Below, piece by piece: positions 49,900-60,867 of a stretch of DNA of 64,000 nucleotides (its first letter is position 1; every line of letters starts with the position of its first letter). The stretch spans positions 37,880,047 to 37,944,046 of the forward strand of contig NW_023998414.1 in assembly GCF_014805625.2 (NCBI RefSeq), given 5' to 3'. A program made the translations under genes and the position numbers. This DNA is from Glossina fuscipes (lineage: Eukaryota > Arthropoda > Insecta > Diptera > Glossinidae). The notes under the pieces are model-generated. The model ran no database searches. It worked only from the letters and a program-made list of their open reading frames with translations, and was not told the DNA's origin.

Positions 49900-50220
49900 C
49901 CTACAGATATTCAAAATGAGGCGTTATTGAGGCGATAGTGACCGAAAATGTGGCCCGGTTCGAACCATTTTCAATAGCATTCGTCGTTGAGTAGAAACAC
50001 GTCGCTGTATCAAGTGTCATCAAAATTCATAAAAATTTCAGATTTGCAGGTTGAACATAAGAAAGCTAGACGGACAGACGGACGGAGAAAAGGTTAAATC
50101 GATTCACAAACTGATACTGAATCGATCGGTATGATAAAAAGTGGATCTAACTAAAGTCCTTCCGGATGTTGCATATATCCGCACTCATGAAAACTCCCGT
50201 AGGGTGAATAACATATCTAT
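49900..50220. mobile_element. INE/mini-me-like dispersed repeat, well preserved
   Basis: Contains ggcccggttcgaaccatttt, a block of gacggacagacggacgg, then aaatcgattcacaaactgat, gaatcgatcggtatgataaa and tccttccggatgttgcatat. It gives a good view of the consensus order. The + strand frame at 50141-50500 begins inside it. Confidence 0.65.
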
Positions 50221-50881
50221 ATATCGTCTTGGAACATCATTGTGCAATGAAAATCTTGCACTTATAGGTAATAAATGTTCAAAAATTGTCTTCTCAATTC
50301 TTCAGCTATTGCAGTCATGTCTACTAAGTACTATGCCACAAAAACAAAAACTAGCCACAAAAATAATTAAAGTTGCTGTCGTCACATACTGTTTGCCAAT
50401 TGATGAGAGCTTAACCATAGCAAGATTGATATACGTGATATGTGTGAAACTGTTTTTGAAATTTCATTTTGATCGTAGCTGCAATATTTGCATTGCTTAG
50501 AGAGATTTCAACCGATCGATATGTAACAGATGAGAAGAAAAATATTCGTTGACAGCCAGCATCAAGTGAGGGTTCATAAAAAATCGAAAGAAAAACACTT
50601 TTGTAAAAATTGTGTTAAAACATCACCGACGTAAATGTGTACCTATACGTACATAAATTAATAATAAACTCATTAAAAGTGCTTTTTTATGTTTTTCTCG
50701 TATATAATATAAAACAAAAAGAAAGAAAATAAACAAAAAAAAAAAAAACCTACAAAAAACTTTTAATCAAAATTTAAGTTAATTTATTTATTTATTTACT
50801 GGTAGAGAAGACTATCGCAGAGAGACAAACTGTCTGAACAAGTTTAATGGGAAAAGTGAAATTAACTTTTTAAAGAGGAGT

Positions 50882-50916
50882 GGGGCGGAGGGCGAAGGGG
50901 GGCGAACGGGGGAGGG
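50882..50916 (+). other. Potential G-quadruplex tract
   Basis: Five G runs of at least three (50882-50885, 50890-50892, 50897-50902, 50908-50912 and 50914-50916) are separated by loops of one to five bases. That satisfies the usual G3+N1-7 rule, in the middle of very AT-rich DNA. Confidence 0.7.
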
Positions 50917-51587
50917 CAAAGATAACATGAACAAAGCAAGTTAAGTGTAAACATTTATAATAAGAACGCATCCTCACTAATGCCGCGTCATCATCAGCGT
51001 CATACTCTGCACTTTATTGCCAGCGTTTTCTCATTGCTTCTCTATGAAAAAAATTACAACGTTTTTATACTTCACATAAAGCGTAAAATTAAAATAAAAT
51101 TAAATTGCATGTCATGTCTTTTTATGTGCACATATATACGCACACATATGCAATGTTTAGCAAAGTAAGAAACACAAACTAATTAGAAAATAACCACTAC
51201 AGCCACGTCTTCTGTTCATGTGAATAATTAGGACAGATTTCAAATTAAAAAAAAAAAAAACAGAAAAAGAAAAAGAAAAAAAATAAATAAATAAGCAAAA
51301 AAGAAGCAGAAAAAACAATAAGAAAGATTAATAATATATTCATATGTAACGACTTTATATGGTTTTCTCTAAGTTGATTTTACCGCACGACACTGATGTG
51401 AATTCTTTTTTCTTTTTTTTTATTTCATTTCATGTATAAATTGTTATGTAAAAAATGCTTTTGTAACTTTTATGAGAGATGGATGATTCACAGACGTAGA
51501 CACACTTAACACACATATGCTTTCACAACACATCCATCCCATGCCAATTGTATGTCTGCTATATAGACAATAAACGTATACATACAT

Positions 51588-51590
<3 letters not shown>

Positions 51591-51624
<34 letters not shown>
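51591..51624. repeat. TA microsatellite
   Basis: Seventeen AT units. Similar arrays occur at about 3236-3263, 9655-9713, 16119-16142, 55635-55678 and 59343-59375. They generate the Ile/Tyr repeat frames seen throughout. Confidence 0.9.
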
Positions 51625-51627
<3 letters not shown>

Positions 51628-52879
51628 TTGAAATATGGAAAAAAGTTTCGTGATAGCAACTATTTTTTACTTCATTCTACTTCCGTTACATCGTATCCAC
51701 AATGGGAGTATATTAACTTTATGATTCCCTTTGCAACACACAAACAAATGCGAACATTTTTGATCATATCTATTTATGCGCCAATCTTGCTCAATAAGAA
51801 AGCGACTGAAGGTAAAGTGATTAAGAGATTACCAAAAATTCAAAAAAAAAAAAAAAAACAAAATCCAATAAAAAATAAAAAATAGAAGGGAAAGAAAAAT
51901 AATTGTAAAATATTTTCATGAAAAATTATTTATGATTTTCGTAAATTAATTATTGCTACCTAACTACTTACCCATTTCGATAAAATTGAATCCTGCAGAT
52001 TCATGAACATCCATCCAATCAATTTATTTAAAGAAGTAGACACTTCAACGCAAGACAAATTTCCTAAGGTTTAATTTCACTTATCGCTTACTTATCATCA
52101 TAACATGATTTACTATCTTCCAGAGCACGGGCATCGCGTTGCATTTACGCCGATATTTAATGTGACATAGTGATTCAGTTAAATGATGGCCTTTCATAAA
52201 TCTCTCGATCCGTATAGCTAATAGAGCCAAAAAAAATTTCATTATGTAAGCGATTGATTTACTAAAGTCTGCAATTGAAGGATCCTGCCTTTGAATGAAA
52301 CGATCACAAAACCACATGGAAATGAAAATATTTAATTGATTTCTTTTATCAAAGCGAATTGAATCCAATTACGTTAAAAGTAATTAGCTATTTTAGTTCC
52401 GACTTATATATTAATTATTTCGATCACTAAAAAAAAAAAAAAAACGAAACCCTTTCGATTTTTAACTATGTTTTCATCTTAAGTAAAGGGTATTAAAGAT
52501 TCGCTTTGAGGCATATATAGCTGACATCTTACTTGTTATTTTAGTGCTTTTGTTGTTGACATAACCCATTTTTCTTCTCATACCTATGGCATATACATAA
52601 ATCCATAGCAATCAACTATGTTAAAGAATAAATTAATAGAACGCAACTTGTTGGTATTTTTTTAATTAAAATTTTCGTCATTTATTAGAAAATTAAATCA
52701 AAAGCAGCAGCACCGATATATATTTATGGCATTTGATTCAAAAATTTTACGGCAATTATATTTAGCCTCCTTTGAATTCCCTGATATTCACCAGTTGTTC
52801 GATACGTTATATGATTGGATTTGCGATAGTGCATCAAGTGTTCAATTTATGTCATTTCTTCATATCCGGCTTTTTATGC

Positions 52880-53130
52880 TTTACATCACTTGTGGTGCAG
52901 GGTATCTTAAACTTGCACACACGGTTGTAACACGCAAAATGACCAACTTTTTATTATATGATCGATCGGTTCAAAAAATGGTTCCAAAATGATAAGCATG
53001 CCATGTCGATTTGTCGCTCTTGTTTTTCCTGTATTCAATCCACAGCTAACAAGTTTTGACGATATTTTGAGGAGGTTTGGTACACTAAGATGTGTTGGCC
53101 CAAGAACGAACTGCATTGGAAATACTTCAG
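52880..53130. mobile_element. INE/mini-me-like dispersed repeat, decayed
   Basis: Begins cttgtggtgcagggtatctt and continues with acacggttgtaac, gatcgatcggttcaaaaaat and tgtattcaatccacagctaa. The GTCY block is eroded to atgtcgatttgtcgctc. The + frame at 52726-52992 enters it, so its C-terminal part is repeat sequence. Confidence 0.5.
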
Positions 53131-53144
53131 ATCGCACCGCTTTC

Positions 53145-53175
<31 letters not shown>

Positions 53176-53749
53176 CAACAAGAAAAGGTTTTTTTTATAC
53201 ATTTACGATAAACATAATTTTAATATTACATAACAATCTACTTTATTCATTTTGAATCTCACAAGTCTAGTGATGCCTTCGCTTCCTTTAGATACCAAGA
53301 TATAACTTGTAGCCTTTTATGACGAAAGTAGATGAAGAATAATAAGTTTTTCGAAAAACAATTAATTGACTTCATTTAGTTTGGATTCCGTCAGCTGAGA
53401 TCGTTTTTACTTACTAACACAATTTTAGTTCTCTATTAAAATCGTGAAAATAGTTAAACTGCTTTTACACTAAATTTATTGTTAGACATCAGATGAATGG
53501 TTACGATGGAATTGATTTAGAACCGCATATCAACTGCACCTGTGTAAGATTGTTGGCATTTTCTCGTTCGCGTTTGTGGGTAAATATAGATATATATATA
53601 TATATAGATATATGTATATGTATAAGCGTATAATAACGGGATTGATAAATCATCCATCAATTATCGAATTTTTCAATTAATTATATTATTATAATTATAT
53701 TATTCATCGTTATCAAGGATAGTTTTCCACCTATCCTGACAAGTTGCAA

Positions 53750-54295
53750 TCATCTTCTTGCAGACATACATGGTCCGTGGGTTAAAGTGTTACTCAAGCT
53801 GTAGGGATTGATGTTGAATTTTAACAATTTACAGGAATCCATTGTTAAATAATCATAACGAATCCATTTTTCATCTATACGAACGATTCTACTAAGAATT
53901 GGATCTCTACGAAATTTGGATGGTAATGGCGGCGCACACTGATCAACGTATATTCTCGTTCTAGTTTCAGATAATTCATGCAGTATACATACGTAATGTC
54001 TATACGACTTTCTTATTTCATATAGATGTCTCTGTGTAGTTAACCATATGGACTCAAAGTTTCGGGATAATTCTTGTATATTGAATTTTATATCGTATTC
54101 CTTTAGAGATTTTAAGATGACATTATTAAATTCGATTCGAGGCCCGTCAACGAAATCGTAATCACCAGCAGTCAAGCTTCGAAAACGACGTTGATACTTG
54201 TTCATCGTTGTTGCTACCGTTGGATTAAGTTTCGAAAATGGAAATGAAAAAGTATGAAATTGCAAGTATGATGCTCGGAACGTGCGTGCCGCCAT
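53750..54295 (-). CDS. Hypothetical protein, 181 codons, intronless
   Basis: The frame is open far upstream, but that part is TA-repeat filler. The ATG at 54295 is in an excellent fly start context (acaaaATGG), so I start there. The protein begins MAARTFRASYLQFHTF and is basic, with LTAGDYDFVDGPRIEF, a Trp/Arg helix-like stretch (FESIWLTTQRHLYEIRKSYR), and PPLPSKFRRDPILSRIVR followed by DEKWIRYDYLTMDS. No signal peptide, membrane segment or known motif was recognised. Sequence complexity is normal and codon use is less AT-biased than the flanks, which supports a real gene, a retrocopy or a lineage-specific gene. Poly-A and promoter signals could not be singled out. Confidence 0.45.
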   Translation of the reverse strand: MAARTFRASYLQFHTFSFPFSKLNPTVATTMNKYQRRFRSLTAGDYDFVDGPRIEFNNVILKSLKEYDIKFNIQELSRNFESIWLTTQRHLYEIRKSYRHYVCILHELSETRTRIYVDQCAPPLPSKFRRDPILSRIVRIDEKWIRYDYLTMDSCKLLKFNINPYSLSNTLTHGPCMSARR

Positions 54296-55634
54296 TTTGT
54301 TACAGGATTGTATAAACAAATAATTCTTTTTCGAATATTTTCTACATGGGTTGCTATACCGAAAGCTACAAAATGATATATGCATCCTCTTCAACGATCG
54401 GCACAAAGGTAAAACAAATTGTTTTGCTAATAATTCATTACTTGCTCTAATATATTTATACACGTATATATACATATATATATATATATATATTTTTAAA
54501 AAATTCATAGCTAACATTAGTCTTGATTTGGAATAAATCAAGTTTTTCTTACACCTATAAAGACTTGATTAACTCTACGCCAGCGTAACTTATACAGAAT
54601 GGGTTGCATGTGCATCTTTTGGGGATTAAATTGTTTTACAATAGATAGATACGCTTACGAGAGCAAAGGATACATGAAATTAATTATGATAACATCCCGT
54701 TACTCTGACAATACAATACAATAAATATCGAATTGTCAATGTAGACAGATAGGCTCTGAGTATATTAGTGCTTAACGTAGACAAGTTTGTCCTCCTTTCC
54801 TAACGTACACTCATACACTCATTGCTTAACATTCAGTGCATGCATCATAGACTTGCGATAATTATAATCACAATAGTTTGCATATTCTCTGAGATTAATT
54901 TTCTTATTTACTTATTTACTTGTTATTATTACCAAGGATGGTTTTTTTCCTACTCACATGAATAAATAGAAATTTTTTTGTATTTGCTTACAAATCGATA
55001 CTCAATCATATGTGAATAAATTTATAATCTAAATAGAATAAGATTTAAGCATATTTTACTATTATCTATTGCTACGCCCGCAAACAAAGGGTTAGTTTAT
55101 TTTCGTCACACCGTTTGCAATACAAAATATATGCGAGTTTTCGCATTAAGCATAATTAACAAAAAAAAAAAAAAAAAGAAAAATAGGAAAAATAAAAGAC
55201 CAGCAGCGTCATATATATAAAGCCATTTGTAATTACATCGAAAAGTGCGGACATTTCATCGTACTTTCGAGTTAACCGAGTAAAGTTCTTTTTAATTTTA
55301 CATAAAACTATTGTTTGCAACTTAAAGCTAAGTAAATCCGGATCATCCTATTTTCAGGTCTTCTACGTAACGTATGAAAATCAAAGTGAAATTTCATTTC
55401 ATATATGCATATGTATGCACTTATACATTGAAATTTTTGTATACAGGAAGCTGGGTATTAACAGATTCGATTCAAGCCGTATGCAGTCACTTACATATAT
55501 ACATTTTTTTATTTTTTTTTATTCGTTTCCTAAACTTGTTTGGCATCATATTTGTTATTGTTGAGCATACAGTATGAATAAATATTGTGTCAAGTATAGA
55601 CATACATCGATACGATATAGCACGTGTATGTATT

Positions 55635-55677
<43 letters not shown>

Positions 55678-55760
55678 GTTTGTGTGTTAGATGAAGAAAA
55701 ATATTTTTCTAAACAAACTATTGATGAGATAAATGTTTATTTAAACACAATATAAAGGGT

Positions 55761-55795
55761 GTGAGAGAGAAAAAGAGAGAGAAAGATAGAGATAG

Positions 55796-55826
<31 letters not shown>

Positions 55827-55890
55827 GAGAGAGAGGGAGAGAGAGAGCAAGAGAAAACATATGTGAAGATGAGGTTGATAGATAGATAGA
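55761..55890. repeat. GA / GATA compound microsatellite
   Basis: Mixed gaga, gataga and gata units from 55761 to about 55856, with a further short gata run at 55877-55890. Confidence 0.9.
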
Positions 55891-55999
55891 TGTACAGAAA
55901 ACCACTGAGGCGTATAAGTTATATGAAATAATAGGTTTTATAAAGCATGCAAACTTAGCAGATATTTTATGTTGTGAAAATAAATTGAAAAATATTTTA

Positions 56000-58290
56000 C
56001 TTTAATTAAATTATAGTTTAATAGAAGTTATACTATTAAGTTATTTAACATTCTTACTAAAAATTTATACGTTTTTCTTATCTCTCAAGATAGAGAAAAA
56101 AGGAAAGACAATAACAAGAAAAAAAAAAAAAAAAAAAAATGAAATTAAAAAAGAAAATATATTTAGTTTTCAATAGCGTAGACAGATTACAAAAAGAAAA
56201 CTTAATTACCAAAGAAAACACTTGTCAGTCGTTCAATATTAATACATATCATCATTCAAGCTATCATCATAACCCACCACTTAAAAGAGCCGCTTTTCAC
56301 TTAAAGCCATATCAAGTACTCATGTACTGATATCCCATAAATTTGTTAAGCCTAACAATGCATACAAACATATAGCTCATTTTATTGTTTTACATATGTG
56401 AATGAATGCATATATATATATATATACAACTATATATGAATATATATATATATAGTAAGATGAATAAACAAAGAGACCTGCACTTATCTTCATGTCATGC
56501 TCTTCTTATGAATGTCTGAAAAGTGTTGAAATGTGATTTTCAAACACTTAAGTATATTAAAGACTTCTTTCTTTCTTTTCAACCAGACACACAAGTTACA
56601 AAGAGACAGATCGAAAGCAAAAAACCGAATACGAATAAATGAAATAGAAGTACAAATAGAACATTGTCTACATGCATTTGCTTTTCATCCTCTCGATGCT
56701 TTCATTCTTTTGTAAAGTTGTCACTTATCAATGGAAGTATTAAAGGTTTTTGCTGCTTGTATCCCTCGGTCGGTTGACTGGTTGGTTACACAGGCCTTCT
56801 CTACATTTCCATTGCACAGGATAATGCCATTTCAAAGTTAAGGAATGGTTATCACTAACACATGTCTATCTGTACTTTCATGTTGAGGGTAAAGCAAAGT
56901 GGAAATTGTTAAAGTGGTTGCGCTCGAATAATCAGTAAATATTTAGCAGATAGAATTTAGAACAAAGTAAAAGAAGGCAAATAAAGGCATAGCAAAAGTA
57001 CGGGGAATAGAGAATTGACGAAGACAATGTTAACATTGTTGTTGATGATAAAGTGTACAAATTTCATGGATGGAACGCGTATTTCTTTTTATTTCTTACA
57101 TTATTTGGAGACAAATTTATACTCAAACGATTTAGGGTTGCAAAGCCTTAAAGGAAAACAAAAAAAAAAAAAAAAAAAAAAAACAAAAACGATACAAAAA
57201 ACAAAGAAGATCTTTACCACTATTGTCATTGCATGGTTCGACAATAACTTGTACGCTTTCAATGTTAAGACTTCAGAAATGAATTGCTTCCGTATGTCTA
57301 ATAGTACTGCAGACATGATCGTTAAACAATTTGACGAAAGACTTAAACGAATTTCAAATTTCTCTTCTCATTTAATTACTACATTTTCCTAATCAAATTA
57401 TTCTGATCCAAGATGCAATTTAACGTAATGATATCGATGTGGTCTGGCTGGCAGGGGCAGATTAGCGTTTCTTTAATTTTTTGAATATCTTCCTAGTTAT
57501 TTAGTATTCCTTCTATTCCTCAATTCTCTGCCAGTATCGATGTCTCTACGTATTTCTTATGCAGCAACATTGTTTAACAAATGCTTCATTTATTATTGTT
57601 GCATACTGTATGCTACGTCACACAGTTCTGCGAACAGTTCTTGATTACATTGCGTTTTATAAAAATATTGCTATTACAGAGGTGACTAATAGAATAAACT
57701 ATTTTCGTTATCATTATACATATTAACAATTTCAAAGTATGAGTTGCTTATTCGCCTTCTTTTTTTAACTTACATGCTTGTTAAACATAAGAAAAACGCA
57801 TGCTTTTATGCTCTTATGTATCAACTCAACGCACATTTATTACAATGTATTGGTGAATAATGCATTACTGACTTTGTCTATCTAATAAAATTTTTATGAA
57901 TGTTTACATCCTTTTATGTCATGCAAAAGGACTAACGTACTGAACAGCTTACACTGAGATGTGGGATGTACATATATACTTATATTTATGTACATTATAT
58001 ATTTATGCATATTTGTATGTCGAAAGAATTTTTGCATCAATTTTTCTCACATGCTTAAATTTTTTTGCATTTTTTTAAATTTACTATAAACTGTGATGGG
58101 TTTTTTTAAGCAAACTATATTTTTCGCATTATTTCCCTCGCATTTGCTTTCCCCTCATTACGGATCCTTGAACGTATACACGTTAAAGCGGGCAGGCCTT
58201 GATAACTTTTATTGGATGTTATGGAAAGGTAACAAATGACAATATTTAAGGAGGTTATTATTATCAAAACAACTAAGAAAGCCACAGCCG
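56000..58290. other. AT-rich spacer, no supported gene
   Basis: Poly-A at 56121-56139 and 57161-57183. The + frame at 57015-57392 has a balanced C-terminal part (NVKTSEMNCFRMSNSTADM) beyond a poly-Lys stretch, but no domain or splice support. Confidence 0.45.
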
Positions 58291-58299
58291 ATTATAAAG

Positions 58300-58432
58300 T
58301 AATCTACACCATCCTACATTTATTCGTGTAATGATTTTTCAAAACAACAAACAAAGCAAGTGGGTATAGCAAATTTTACCAAAAAATATCTCCAAAATTG
58401 CGATCTATAAGTTGAACATAAAAGTATTATTG

Positions 58433-58479
<47 letters not shown>

Positions 58480-58600
58480 TTAAATGAATTTAGAATTATT
58501 TTCCGGATAATACAAAATAGGTCTGCTTCAAGCCCCATACATGCGCACAAACTTAATATACCCCGTACCACAAGTGGTATAATTTATAAAAAGTTGATTT
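58300..58600. mobile_element. INE/mini-me-like dispersed repeat with long GACA block
   Basis: Landmarks: caaaattgcgatctataagt, a perfect block of about ten gaca units at 58438-58477, catacatgcgcacaaactta, and a terminal hairpin-like taccacaagtggta at 58564-58577. The poly-Cys/Val frame on - is an artefact of the block. Confidence 0.7.
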
Positions 58601-58976
58601 ACTAGAAAGTGTACAATGGCCTACACCTTCAAAGCGACTGATTGTAAGCGGTATATTTTACAGTGTTACATATGAAATCAATCAAATTTTATGTACTTTT
58701 TACTGAAACTTTATTATTCTATACTTAAGCCTCATTTTGTCTTTCGAATAATCAAAATCCCTTTTCTATATCATTTCACTTTCGATTTTTATATCGATTT
58801 CTTCATTTTGTGTATGTGTGTGTTTGTGTGTGTTTGTGTGTGTGTGTGTGGCACAAATATTAAAATCAAAGCCGGTAATTAGAGAATATTGTTAAGGAAT
58901 TATTTAAGCAAAGCTAAAGCATTGTTTAGCTGTTTTTCAAACACAATACAAAGCAAAGGTCTTGGTTTCTTCCATG

Positions 58977-58995
58977 CCCCCCCCCCCCCTCCCCC
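58977..58995. repeat. Poly-C tract
   Basis: Thirteen C, one T, five C; G-rich on the opposite strand. Rare in this AT-rich window and possibly subject to assembly length error. Confidence 0.85.
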
Positions 58996-59338
58996 ACTTT
59001 TCGCTTAAAAAAGCTAGTGAACGATTTTCATTTTAGCGGAATAAAATCAATGTATTTTTGACCTAATTTCAACTGGTATAGGGTAAAATTGGCGTTTTTC
59101 TCCAATGAGATTTACTTGGCAATAGGCACAAAGTAATAAGCACTGTGTGAGTGTAGTTAGAATTTGAAAAACAAAATTGGAAAAAAGCCAAGAGAACCAA
59201 ATTTTGTTTTATATACAGAAAAACCGAAAATTGCAAACCAAAGCATTTTAATAAAAAAGTACAATGAATTTATTTAAATATTTCCCCCACATTGATTATA
59301 ATCCCTTAAAGAATATTAAAATAAATCAAAAATATTTA

Positions 59339-59380
<42 letters not shown>

Positions 59381-60041
59381 TAAAATAATTAACACTATTA
59401 ATATATAATGAGCAGAATGAAAAGCTGCAAAGATATGTGGAATAAATCAAAAGTATTAAATTAAATATAAAACAAAAAAAAAAAAAAAATATTTAAAAAA
59501 AAAAAATTAAAATGAAAATGAAATTTCCCTCCAACTCTTTGACGTTTCCTTTTTTTTATTTTTCTTTCTTTCATATTAACATATTTTATCTGACCTATAC
59601 TGTGCTGTATACTGCAGTAGACAACAGTGGTATAAATTTGTGTGAATGCGTTTAATGTTCATTTTTTACATTTCTTTAAAAAGTTAAGTGTTTCGCGTGC
59701 TATTATACAGTTGGTTAAAGTGAATGCGGGTGCGAGTCGCCAGATCTTGCATTGGGTCACTTGATCGCGTATAACAAAAGACTGCGATAGTTATGAGGGA
59801 CGAGAATAAATGAAAAACTTTTAAAACTTTTGAACATAAGCGTACCGTAGGACGTGGTATACTCATGTATAGCTATGAGCCTGTAGAGAGAAAGAATGCT
59901 GCGAGCAGAATTATGCGAGCGTGCTCTTTTGAAGTCGTCCATAGACCGATGGAAGGACACTGTCACGACTACACATTCTTGTTCGCCACAGTTTCGCACA
60001 CTACCAAGTCGAACGTACGTAAGCACAATTCCCTTTCCACC

Positions 60042-60217
60042 CTTTAACCATCACCCTTGCTACATGTATAGGAGACGTTTCCTCAGCGGTTGATCAAGTA
60101 AAAACCAATTATAGGGGAGTAGGGCTCACCTTTAACCATCACCCTTACTACATGTTTAGGAGACGTCTCCTCAGTGGTTGATCAAGTAAAAACCAATTAT
60201 AGGGGAGTAGGGCTCAC
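60042..60217. repeat. 88-bp tandem duplication
   Basis: Two adjacent 88-bp units starting ctttaaccatcaccctt (60042 and 60130) and ending ggggagtagggctcac. They differ at only a few positions (for example acgtttcctcagcgg versus acgtctcctcagtgg), so the duplication is fairly young. Confidence 0.9.
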
Positions 60218-60229
60218 CGATAAATAGCC

Positions 60230-60490
60230 TACACCAAGGGACGATTTTTGATAATAAGGGTTTATTTAAGAAGTGATCGAACAACTGATAATGTCCATAT
60301 ATATGTATGTAGTCTTCAATACATGTTGAACACAAGAAAACAAAACAGATGGACAGACAAGCTTAGATCGACCCAAACAACGATTCTGAATCAATGGGTT
60401 TTATAAAAATTTGGTCTGTGTTAAGTCCTTCCGGGTGTTGCATACATCGTTAACGCTCATACTGTAAGTGGTGTACCATAAATGTTGTAT
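60230..60490. mobile_element. INE/mini-me-like dispersed repeat
   Basis: Contains tgttgaacacaag, gatggacagacaagcttaga, tcgacccaaacaacgattct, gaatcaatgggttttata, aagtccttccgggtgttgca and ctgtaagtggtgtacc, in the standard order. Confidence 0.6.
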
Positions 60491-60528
60491 GACATAAAGA
60501 GAAGCTGGCTCATTGCTACTAGGACATC

Positions 60529-60565
<37 letters not shown>

Positions 60566-60737
60566 TACTGTTATTACAGTCATGCATTACATATTATATT
60601 GTACAGTTTCTTAAGAGATATGCATAAAACACAATACTGTGCGTTGAACTAGAATGTTGGCGAGAAAGGATAACAAATCTAATTCAACAAATGAAATAAA
60701 ATGCACTTTATATTGCTTGATATTGGCGCAATAAGGC

Positions 60738-60867
60738 TCATCCGAATATATTAGCTTGAGGCGAATTTGTAAATATTTTCAATTCTCTCTCATCCTGTAC
60801 GATGTCATTGATTGAACCAACACCTGTGTAATGCAATTTGCGTTTACTTGAATGGTCATCGCTGTAC
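60738..60867 (-). CDS. Probable terminal exon of an unidentified - strand gene
   Basis: On the - strand, an acceptor with a good pyrimidine tract (atgctttttcag, ending at 60868) is followed by 42 open codons to a stop at 60740-60738. The peptide is YSDDHSSKRKLHYTGVGSIN then DIVQDERELKIFTNSPQANI. It is hydrophilic and balanced, quite unlike filler frames. A second frame of the same segment, in the phase needed by the donor at 64000, is open for 29 codons (TAMTIQVNANCITQVLVQSM). I cannot decide between them. No family was recognised. Confidence 0.4.

Noticed and set aside
58438..58477. CRISPR-like regular GACA repeats
   Set aside because: Uninterrupted 4-bp microsatellite without spacers, within a known type of fly repeat in a eukaryotic genome.
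59690..59760. tRNA-like text (acagttggttaaagtg, gggtgcgagtcgcc)
   Set aside because: B-box consensus is broken and no cloverleaf stems form.
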